A stretch of 19,826 nt of DNA. Source: Anaerolineales bacterium UBA7227 (GTDB lineage Bacteria > Chloroflexota > Anaerolineae > Anaerolineales > Villigracilaceae). The stretch lies in the NCBI GenBank assembly GCA_002473085.1, contig DKTP01000050.1:1-19826 (forward strand), written 5' to 3'. A program made the position numbers and the translations under genes. Under the pieces are notes generated by a model. That model ran no database searches. It was not told the origin of the DNA and saw only the letters and a program-made list of their open reading frames with translations. Positions 13,622-19,826 of the stretch are shown in pieces; the stretch's first letter is position 1, and each line of letters starts with the position of its first letter.

Positions 13622-15763
13622 ATGACTAAAAACATTTCCCGGCGCGATTTTCTAAAACTGGCAGGAGCGGGCGCGGCGGCCACCGCCGTCCTGACCGGTT
13701 GCGGACCCGCCTCCAAATATGTGACGCGCCAGCCGTACTATCAGATGCCCGAATATACCTACAACGGCGAGAGCTCGTATTACGCCACTGCCTGCCGCGA
13801 ATGCGCCGCTGCCTGCGGCCTCGTTGTCCGCACCTTCCAGGGACGCGCCATCAAAGTGGAGGGGAACGCGGCCAACCCCGTCAACCTCGGCAAGACCTGC
13901 GCCCGCGGCCAGACCACCCTGCAGGGACTTTACAACCCCGACCGCGTCGCCGCGCCGACCCGACAGGGGCGCGCGAAAAACCTCAGCAGCGACGCGCTGA
14001 CCTGGGACGAGGCTGTCGCCGTCGTCGCCGACGCGCTCCAGAAATACCAGCCGTCTGAGATCGCCTTCCTGATGGGTACCGCTCCCGATCATCTCTTCGA
14101 TCTCGCCGCCGAACTCGCCAACAGCATGGGCGCGCCGGCCCCGATCCGTTTTGGCGCGCTCAGCATGTTCGAGGGCCGCGCCACGCTCGCGCAGGCCGCG
14201 CGGCTCATGTTCGGCCAGCCCGCGCTGCCCTTCTTCGATCTCGCCAGCGCCGACGCGGTCGTCTCCTTTGGCGCCAACTTCCTCGAGACCTGGATCTCGC
14301 CCGTCGCGTACACGCGCGGATATTCCACGATGCGCAAGGGACGGAACGGCAAGCGCGGCTACTTTGCCCAATTTGAGCCGCGGATGTCGCAGACCGGCGC
14401 GACAGCCGACCGCTGGGTCGCGCTTCGCCCCGGGACCGAGGGACTGGTTGTCCTCGCCCTCGGCCGGCTCGCGGCCGAAGCGCGCGGCGGGGCCATCCCC
14501 GCGGCCTTTGCCTCCGTGGTCGCGGCCGACGCCGCGGAAAAGGCCGGCGTGGAGCTCGCGGCCCTGCAGGCCGTCGCGGCCGAGATCGCGAAGGCGGCTT
14601 CCCCGCTCGCCGTCGTGGGCGGGGCCGCGCTCGCGCACACCAACGGCATGGACACCGCCCAGGCGGTCTACGCTTTTAACGCGGCCTTCTCCGCCTCGTT
14701 CTTCCTCTCCCCGCTCGCCCCCGGCGAAGACGCATACCACCGTCCCGCCTCGGCGCAGGAAATGGCGGAGTTCGTCCGAAAACTGGAGGCGGGCTCGGTG
14801 AAGGCGCTGTTCATCCACGGCGTAAATCCCGCCTTTGAATTGCCCAGGTCGCTCGGCTTCGAAGCGGCTCTCCAGAAGGTGGAAACGGTCGTCTCGTTCG
14901 CTACCTTCCCCGATGAGACCGCCCTGCTCGCCGATTACATCTTCCCCGACCATCAGGCCCTCGAAAGTTTCGGCTATCAGCGCGCCTACACCGGCGCGGG
15001 CGCTTCCGTCCTTTCGGGGATGCAGCCCGTCGTCTCTCCCTTCGTGGACACCAGGGCCACCGCCGACGTCCTGCTTGCGGCCGCGGCCCAGACGAAAAAC
15101 GCCCTCCCGTACGCGGACGAGTATGCCTTCATTCAGGGCCGGCTCCAGCAGTTCCTTCCCGTGACGGACGGATCGTTTGCCGCCCCCGACATCAACGCTT
15201 TCATGGCTTACTTCCAGCAGCATGGCGGCTGGTGGAAAGCGGCGGAGCTCGTCGCGCCGAGCGCCTCCGGCAGCGCGGCGACCGCCTCCGCAGCCGAGTT
15301 CGAGGCGGGCGACTTCTTCCTCGTCCCGTTCGTCTCGCCGACGCTGGGCGAGGCGGGCGCGAACAAACCCTGGCTTCAGGAAGTCCCCGACCCGACGACC
15401 ACCGTCATGTGGAACACATGGGTGGAGATGAACCCGAAGACCGCCGCCGAGTTGGGCATCGAAGACGACGACGTGATCAGGGTCGTCAGCGCGGCCGGGG
15501 CGGTGGAGGTCCCCGTGTATTTGTACCCGGCCATCCGTACGGATACGATCGCCATTCCCTTCGGGCAGGGACATACCGCCTACGGTCAGTTCGCGGCCGG
15601 GCGCGGGGTCAATCCTGCAGACCTGTTCGGCGCGAAGTTCAACGCCGCGGGCGACCTTGCGTATGCGGGGATCAAAGTCCGTATCGAGAGAACGGGCAGG
15701 AAGCAACCCCTTTCCCGCCTGGAAAGCAGGATCGGCGTTTATGGCGAAGGCATGGGCGAATAA
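13622..15763 (+). CDS. actB1: Alternative complex III subunit ActB1 (molybdopterin-oxidoreductase-like)
   Basis: Predicted 713-residue protein related to the catalytic subunits of complex iron-sulfur molybdoenzymes. In ACIII this part has lost molybdenum catalysis and is structural (family knowledge). A twin-arginine signal is visible (SRRDFLKLAGAG), with a possible lipobox LTGC (Cys27). C58, C61, C65 and C93 form C-x2-C-x3-C-x27-C, followed by ARGQTTLQGLYNPDR, the usual FS0 cluster region. The C-terminus has the beta-barrel WVEMNPKTAAELGIEDDD and IRVVSAAGAVEVPVY typical of the dinucleotide-binding domain. ActB is often one fused protein; here the Fe-S half is a separate next gene. AAAGGA precedes the ATG at 13622. 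Confidence 0.92.
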   Translation: MTKNISRRDFLKLAGAGAAATAVLTGCGPASKYVTRQPYYQMPEYTYNGESSYYATACRECAAACGLVVRTFQGRAIKVEGNAANPVNLGKTCARGQTTLQGLYNPDRVAAPTRQGRAKNLSSDALTWDEAVAVVADALQKYQPSEIAFLMGTAPDHLFDLAAELANSMGAPAPIRFGALSMFEGRATLAQAARLMFGQPALPFFDLASADAVVSFGANFLETWISPVAYTRGYSTMRKGRNGKRGYFAQFEPRMSQTGATADRWVALRPGTEGLVVLALGRLAAEARGGAIPAAFASVVAADAAEKAGVELAALQAVAAEIAKAASPLAVVGGAALAHTNGMDTAQAVYAFNAAFSASFFLSPLAPGEDAYHRPASAQEMAEFVRKLEAGSVKALFIHGVNPAFELPRSLGFEAALQKVETVVSFATFPDETALLADYIFPDHQALESFGYQRAYTGAGASVLSGMQPVVSPFVDTRATADVLLAAAAQTKNALPYADEYAFIQGRLQQFLPVTDGSFAAPDINAFMAYFQQHGGWWKAAELVAPSASGSAATASAAEFEAGDFFLVPFVSPTLGEAGANKPWLQEVPDPTTTVMWNTWVEMNPKTAAELGIEDDDVIRVVSAAGAVEVPVYLYPAIRTDTIAIPFGQGHTAYGQFAAGRGVNPADLFGAKFNAAGDLAYAGIKVRIERTGRKQPLSRLESRIGVYGEGMGE

Positions 15764-15772
15764 GAGGAGCAA

Positions 15773-16534
15773 ATGATGATTGATTTGAATATCGTCGGCG
15801 CGAAAGGCGCCATCGCGGAAGAAGCCGAGGGCAAATGGGGCATGGTCATAGACCAGGACCTTTGCACCGGCTGCCAGGCCTGCGTGGCGGCCTGCGCTAT
15901 GGAGAATAACATCGCCTTTGTGGGCGAGGAGGATTCAGGCTATGGGCGCTCCATGCACTGGATCCGCATCGAGCGCTTCTGGGAGGGCGAATATCCCAAC
16001 GTGAAGATGACGCGCTACCAGCCCATGATGTGCCAGCAGTGCGGTCACGCTCCCTGCGAGCCGGTCTGCCCGGCGTTCGCCACCGTCCATTCGCAGTCCC
16101 AGCAGGTCAACCTGCAGGTGTACAACCGCTGCGTCGGCACGCGCTATTGCGCCAACAACTGCCCGTACCAGGTCCGTTCCTTCAACTGGCGAGATTACGC
16201 CGACGAGCGCATAAACGCCGCCATCCGCACGTTGAAGAACCAATATAACCCCGACGTGACCGTGCGCCGCCGCGGCATCATGGAAAAATGCACGTTCTGC
16301 ATCCAGCGCATCCACAAGGCGGAGGACAAGGCCAAGTCGGAGGGACGCGAAGTCGCCGACGGCGAATTCACCACCGCCTGCGCGCAGGCCTGCCCCGCGG
16401 ACGCGATCGTCTTCGGGCGCATCGACAACCCCGAAAGCCTGGTCGCGCAGCTGACGCGTCAGAGAGACGGCGTCCGCCATCTTGAAGAACTTGGCACGCT
16501 TCCGCGTGTGACCTATTTTGCAGGAGGGCAGTGA
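15773..16534 (+). CDS. actB2: Alternative complex III iron-sulfur subunit ActB2
   Basis: Predicted 253-residue ferredoxin-like electron-transfer subunit. Four cluster motifs are seen in order: CTGCQACVAAC, CQQCGHAPCEPVC, CVGTRYCANNC, and CTFC with a later CAQACP. In the third motif the second Cys is replaced by Thr, the signature of a [3Fe-4S] cluster. This gives three [4Fe-4S] plus one [3Fe-4S], as in known ACIII ActB. It is the separated C-terminal half of the usual ActB fusion. GAGGAG at 15764-15769 serves two adjacent ATGs; 15776, with a 6-base gap, may be the true start rather than 15773. Its stop overlaps the actC start. Confidence 0.93.
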   Translation: MMIDLNIVGAKGAIAEEAEGKWGMVIDQDLCTGCQACVAACAMENNIAFVGEEDSGYGRSMHWIRIERFWEGEYPNVKMTRYQPMMCQQCGHAPCEPVCPAFATVHSQSQQVNLQVYNRCVGTRYCANNCPYQVRSFNWRDYADERINAAIRTLKNQYNPDVTVRRRGIMEKCTFCIQRIHKAEDKAKSEGREVADGEFTTACAQACPADAIVFGRIDNPESLVAQLTRQRDGVRHLEELGTLPRVTYFAGGQ

Positions 16535-17964
16535 TGTCCGACACACAACCGCATCTCACCCATGCCCAGGAGCATGAGGCCAAACTCCGCGAAGAACATT
16601 TGATGCTCGACCCGCTGCCGCGCGGCCGGATGAACGAAATGGTGATGGAGTCTATGCGCGCCACCACCTGGAAATTCTGGCTCGTGTTCGCGATCCTCAG
16701 CGTCATCGTCGCCTGGGGCCTGTTCTATTCGTGGGGAAAAATGATCCTGGAAGGCCTCGGCATCGCGGGCGTCAACCGGCCGTCTTACTGGGGCATCTTC
16801 CTCGTCAATACCGTGTTCTGGATCGGCATCAGCCATGCCGGCACCTTCATCTCGGCCATCCTGCGCGTGTTCAAAGCCGAGTACCGCCGCCCGTTCACGC
16901 GCGCCGCGGAATTGATGACCACCTTCGGCCTCGTCCAGGCTGGCTTCAGTATCTTCATGCACATGGGACGCGTCTGGCTTTCGTACTGGCTGTTCCCCTA
17001 TCCCAACCAGCGCGGACTGTGGCCGAACTTCCATTCGCCGCTTTCGTGGGATCTGCTGGCAATCACCACCTACCTGCTGGCCTCCACGATGTACCTCTTC
17101 CTGCCGCTCATCCCCGACCTGGCGATGGCGCGCGACCGCTCCACCGGCTGGCACAAGACCCTCTACAAGATCCTGGCGCTCGGCTTTCGCGGCACAGAAG
17201 GCGAATGGGCCCACCTGCGCAACGCCATGAACATTTTCGCGTGGGCGATCATCCCGGTCATGTTCTCCGTCCACACCATCGTTTCGTGGGACTTCGCCGC
17301 GGCCACCCGCCCCGGCTGGAGTTCCACCATCTTCGGCCCCTACTTCGTCGTCGGCGCGCTGCATTCCGGCATGGGCGCGGTTGTAATGGTGCTGGCCGTG
17401 GTGCGCGGGACGATGAAACACATGAAATACTTCATTCGCCCCGAGCATTTCGAAGCCATCGGCAAACTCATGCTCATCATCTCCATGACCTGGGTGTACT
17501 TCTTCTTCAACGACTACATCGTGCAGTGGTACGGCGGCGACAAGTGGACGCAGCAACTGCTCCACTTCCACGAAGCCGGCCCCATGGGCTGGATGTGGTT
17601 CGGCATGTTGTTCTTCAACATGATCCTCCCCTGGGCCGTGTTGTGGAATCGCAAATGGCGTTCCACGCCGTGGCTCCTCTTTGTGACCGGGCTTGGCATC
17701 AATGTCGGCATGTGGTTCGAACGTTACATCATCATCCCCGTTTCGCTCACCATCAACCGTATGCCGTTCACCTGGCGTATGTATCAACCGGGCGTCGAAA
17801 TCCCCCTGGGCATCGGGACGCTGGCGTTCTTCATCCTGCTCTACATGGCGGCTTCCAAGCTGATCCCGCTTGTCCCGGTTTGGGAAGTGCAGGAAGGCCA
17901 GATGGCCCACTCGTTCAAGACGTACGGACGCGAGACGGTAGTGACCGTCAGCGAGTTGGAATAG
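16534..17964 (+). CDS. actC: Alternative complex III membrane subunit ActC (NrfD-like)
   Basis: Predicted 476-residue integral membrane protein of the NrfD/PsrC family, expected to have about ten transmembrane helices and to bind menaquinol. A soluble N-terminus (about residues 1-45) precedes the first helix (WKFWLVFAILSVIVAWGLFY). The conserved GISHAGTFISAILRVFKAEY helix and the RRPFTRAAELMTTF loop of ActC are present, as are several charged or aromatic residues within helices such as TWVYFFFNDYIVQWYGGD. The ATG at 16534 overlaps the previous stop (TGATG), with GGAGGG just upstream. Length matches ActC from other phyla. The homologous actF is not found in this window. Confidence 0.95.
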   Translation: MSDTQPHLTHAQEHEAKLREEHLMLDPLPRGRMNEMVMESMRATTWKFWLVFAILSVIVAWGLFYSWGKMILEGLGIAGVNRPSYWGIFLVNTVFWIGISHAGTFISAILRVFKAEYRRPFTRAAELMTTFGLVQAGFSIFMHMGRVWLSYWLFPYPNQRGLWPNFHSPLSWDLLAITTYLLASTMYLFLPLIPDLAMARDRSTGWHKTLYKILALGFRGTEGEWAHLRNAMNIFAWAIIPVMFSVHTIVSWDFAAATRPGWSSTIFGPYFVVGALHSGMGAVVMVLAVVRGTMKHMKYFIRPEHFEAIGKLMLIISMTWVYFFFNDYIVQWYGGDKWTQQLLHFHEAGPMGWMWFGMLFFNMILPWAVLWNRKWRSTPWLLFVTGLGINVGMWFERYIIIPVSLTINRMPFTWRMYQPGVEIPLGIGTLAFFILLYMAASKLIPLVPVWEVQEGQMAHSFKTYGRETVVTVSELE

Positions 17965-17974
17965 GAGGCGCGAC

Positions 17975-18499
17975 ATGTCCGATAACCCTGCCATCCTGGC
18001 GATCTTCGCGGACCTCGACCCGGCCGCGGACGCCATCGAGCAACTCCGCCGCCTCGGCATTCACGACAACCATATGAACGTCATCTCCGGCGTACCCATC
18101 ACCGAGGCCATGCTGGGCCGCCCAAACCAGTGGACGAACGTTCCGCGCCTGGCCCTGGGCGGCGCGGGCCTCGGAATGCTGACCGGCATCTTCCTGGCCT
18201 TCGTATCGCCCGTCATGTACAGCATCCAGGTGGGGCGGCAGCCGTTCACGCCCGTCCCGCCGTCGCTCATCGTCATTTTCGAAATGACCATGCTATTCAT
18301 GCTGCTGGCCACCTTCCTCGGCGTCTTCCTCGACAGTTTCTTTCCCAACTACCGCCCGATGCACTACGTTCCCGAGGTCAGCGACGGAAAGATCGCCATC
18401 CTCGTTGAATGCCCTCAGGAAGAGGGCGCCGCAATCAAAGAAGCCTTAAAGAAAATGGGCGCCGAATCCGTGCAGGAAGCGGAGGCGCAACACCTATGA
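17975..18499 (+). CDS. actD: Alternative complex III subunit ActD (DUF3341)
   Basis: Predicted 174-residue protein of the DUF3341 family. An N-terminal small alpha/beta domain (MSDNPAILAIFADLDPAADA...) is followed by two transmembrane helices (about residues 58-82 and 96-121) and a C-terminal domain with AILVECPQEEGAAIKEALKKMGAESV. In ACIII structures ActD packs against ActC/ActF and its exact role is not settled. AGGAGG at 17965-17970 directly precedes the start. It overlaps actE by four bases (ATGA). Confidence 0.93.
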   Translation: MSDNPAILAIFADLDPAADAIEQLRRLGIHDNHMNVISGVPITEAMLGRPNQWTNVPRLALGGAGLGMLTGIFLAFVSPVMYSIQVGRQPFTPVPPSLIVIFEMTMLFMLLATFLGVFLDSFFPNYRPMHYVPEVSDGKIAILVECPQEEGAAIKEALKKMGAESVQEAEAQHL

Positions 18500-19008
18500 G
18501 ACTCTTCAAACAACTCTTGATCGTCTTTATCGCCCTGGCGCTGCTGGCCGGCGCGTTGATGGTGTTCTCCTACGACATCATCAAGATCCAGTGGGTCGGC
18601 TTCATGGGCTTGCAGCCTTCCTTTGGCAACATGGAAGAGCCGCTGCCCGTCCCGGCCCGTTCGATCCCCGTGGACGGACCCGCCTACATCCCCGGTGGGA
18701 TCGCGCCTGAAAACCCGGTCCCGGCAGACGCCGTCTCCCTTGCCCGCGGGGCGGCGCTCTACGCCATTCACTGCCAAATGTGTCACGGCGTGGATCACGA
18801 CGGGCGCGGCCCGGTGGGCAACCTGTTCCAGACCACGCGTCCCGCCGACTTGAACAGCGTACTCGTCCAGTCGTTGAGCGACGGCGGAATTTTCCTGGTC
18901 ATCTCGAACGGCTTCAACCTGATGCCCGCGCTCAATGAAAATCTGACCGTGCGCGAACGCTGGGACCTGGTCAACTTCGTGCGCTCGTTGACCGTCCCCG
19001 CGCCGTAA
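18496..19008 (+). CDS. actE: Alternative complex III mono-haem cytochrome c subunit ActE
   Basis: Predicted 170-residue membrane-anchored cytochrome c. A single N-terminal helix (about residues 5-26) is followed by a proline-rich spacer and a cytochrome c domain with CQMCH at 93-97 and a likely distal methionine in NLMPALNE (M143). In ACIII, ActE passes electrons from ActA to a soluble carrier or terminal oxidase. The ATG at 18496 overlaps the actD stop; GGAGG lies 10 bases upstream. The longer upstream frame from 18409 is only actD sequence read out of phase. Confidence 0.92.
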   Translation: MRLFKQLLIVFIALALLAGALMVFSYDIIKIQWVGFMGLQPSFGNMEEPLPVPARSIPVDGPAYIPGGIAPENPVPADAVSLARGAALYAIHCQMCHGVDHDGRGPVGNLFQTTRPADLNSVLVQSLSDGGIFLVISNGFNLMPALNENLTVRERWDLVNFVRSLTVPAP

Positions 19009-19017
19009 GGAGGAAAC

Positions 19018-19626
19018 GTGGAAGACTTCAAGAAAATCATCTACGCCGTTCTGGCGGGCTTTGCCGTGTTGATGGTGGTCTGGCTGGGATTCCTTTTCTT
19101 CAGCGCCTGCGGATTCGACTTTGCCTGCCGCCGCGCGGCGGCGCTTCCCGCTATGACGCCCATCCCCACCCTGATCCCGGCTACGCTTCCTGCGCCCACG
19201 CGGTACGTCGCCCCGGCCGGCGCGGCCGTGCCGGCCGCGACCCGCACGCCGTCCCCCGACGGCGTGCGCCGTCCATCCAATCCCGGCGATTCCGGCCCGG
19301 CTCTCGATCTCACCGGCGACGCCGCCGCAGGCGAGACGATCTTTGCCGCGAATTGCGCGGCCTGTCACGGCGCTCAAGGCAAGGGCGGAGTGGCCGATCC
19401 CGGCTCGGCAACCGGCGTAGTCCCGGCCCTGAATCCGGTTGAAGCGTCCCTCAAAAACTCGGACGTGAAAATTTTCGCCTACAACCTTGACCTGTTCATT
19501 GAACACGGCTCTACGCCTGAGGGACCGAGCCCGGTCTTCAAGATGCCTGCCTGGGGCAGTTCGAACGCGTTGACGCCGCAGCAGATCGCGGACGTGATCG
19601 CCTACCTGATCAGCCTGAACCCATAA
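19018..19626 (+). CDS. Membrane-anchored mono-haem cytochrome c, last gene of the act operon
   Basis: Predicted 202-residue protein with a GTG start preceded by AGGAGG. An N-terminal helix (about residues 6-28) is followed by a CGFDFAC pair and a long Pro/Thr/Ala-rich linker (about 42-95). The cytochrome c domain has CAACH at 113-117, and Met176 in KMPAWG is the likely sixth ligand. It is a different paralogue from ActE, with a longer linker. Its place at the end of the operon, before the terminator, suggests it is either an extra ACIII subunit or the electron carrier/acceptor that hands electrons to an oxidase elsewhere. Which of these applies cannot be decided from sequence. Confidence 0.88.
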   Translation: MEDFKKIIYAVLAGFAVLMVVWLGFLFFSACGFDFACRRAAALPAMTPIPTLIPATLPAPTRYVAPAGAAVPAATRTPSPDGVRRPSNPGDSGPALDLTGDAAAGETIFAANCAACHGAQGKGGVADPGSATGVVPALNPVEASLKNSDVKIFAYNLDLFIEHGSTPEGPSPVFKMPAWGSSNALTPQQIADVIAYLISLNP

Positions 19627-19636
19627 CGGTCAACGT

Positions 19637-19676
19637 AAAGAGACCTGGTTTCCAAAGAGACCAGGTCTCTTTTTAT
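19637..19676 (+). terminator. Strong intrinsic terminator closing the act operon
   Basis: A 13-bp perfect stem: AAAGAGACCTGGT (19637-19649) pairs with ACCAGGTCTCTTT (19660-19672) across a 10-nt loop. A T run follows. It begins 10 bases after the last stop codon, so the operon ends here. Confidence 0.92.
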
Positions 19677-19681
19677 ACGCA

Positions 19682-19794
19682 GAAATCCGCTTCCTCTTCA
19701 AGAAAACGGATTTCCGGTAGATCACGAAAACTACGCGTAACTTGCGCTCTCTAGCGTAAACCTGGCGGTAGAGACCGCCCATGGCGTTTTCGTG
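19682..19794 (+). other. Multi-stem inverted-repeat region after the act operon
   Basis: No gene is seen. GAAATCCG/CGGATTTC (19682-19689 and 19707-19714) forms one hairpin. Then CACGAAAAC (19723-19731) pairs with GTTTTCGTG (19786-19794) and encloses two inner hairpins: TACGC/GCGTA (19732-19736 and 19754-19758) and GGCGGT-AGAG-ACCGCC (19764-19779). The closed three-way arrangement resembles a structured RNA or a palindromic repeat. The window ends shortly after. Confidence 0.5.
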
Positions 19795-19826
19795 AAGTAC
19801 TGATTTTTGGCGGAGAGGGCGGGATT

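Noticed and set aside
13652..15772. 706-codon open frame antisense to actB1
   Set aside because: Low-complexity, Arg/Gly-rich translation with no domain; it arises from the high GC third-position bias of actB1.
16513..18060. 515-codon open frame antisense to actC
   Set aside because: His/Asp/Arg-rich product; actC on + is firmly identified.

Overview
The window looks like a piece of a Chloroflexota chromosome, most likely class Anaerolineae. The evidence is high GC with strongly GC-ending codons, several surface proteins or lipoproteins with Thr/Pro-rich linkers, a toastrack lipoprotein, a lipoprotein with a CALPCWW motif, and an alternative complex III (ACIII) gene cluster. This assignment is an inference from gene content, because no rRNA or strong marker gene is present.

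Layout. 1-4540, all on +: a 5'-truncated TPR protein, a DAG-kinase-family lipid kinase, a membrane-anchored SH3-like protein, a DUF971 zinc-motif protein and RadA. 4541-6660: an inverted-repeat element, an AT-rich lipoprotein that looks foreign, and a toastrack lipoprotein with its own terminator. 6661-7342: an Rrf2-family regulator and a tRNA-Lys(CTT) with a clear promoter and terminator. 7323-9147, on -: a two-gene unit of a DNA methyltransferase followed by a protein with a PD-(D/E)xK-like motif, which I read as a candidate restriction-modification (R-M) pair. It shares one bidirectional hairpin terminator with the tRNA. 9256-12555, on +: a glycan locus with a DUF115 protein, a GT39-like membrane glycosyltransferase and a GT2 glycosyltransferase. 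12556-13043: a mostly non-coding gap with a possible small membrane protein and a perfect hairpin. 13044-19626, on +: a tight respiratory operon, actA-actB1-actB2-actC-actD-actE plus a second mono-haem cytochrome c, closed by a strong terminator. The last 150 bases hold a multi-stem inverted-repeat structure with no gene.

How it works together. The act operon encodes a quinol-oxidising membrane complex that passes electrons from menaquinol to c-type cytochromes. ActB is split into two genes, no actF is present before the terminator, and an extra cytochrome c sits last. The R-M candidate is the best candidate for an undescribed system. The most unusual sequence signal is a short repeat with an AATTACC unit that lies in frame inside two unrelated proteins (the methyltransferase and the DUF115 protein), so both carry the peptide ITNYQLPT. 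A related repeat forms the methyltransferase/nuclease junction. Two genes also have a TATAAT box exactly 6 nt before the ATG and no ribosome binding site, which suggests leaderless transcripts.
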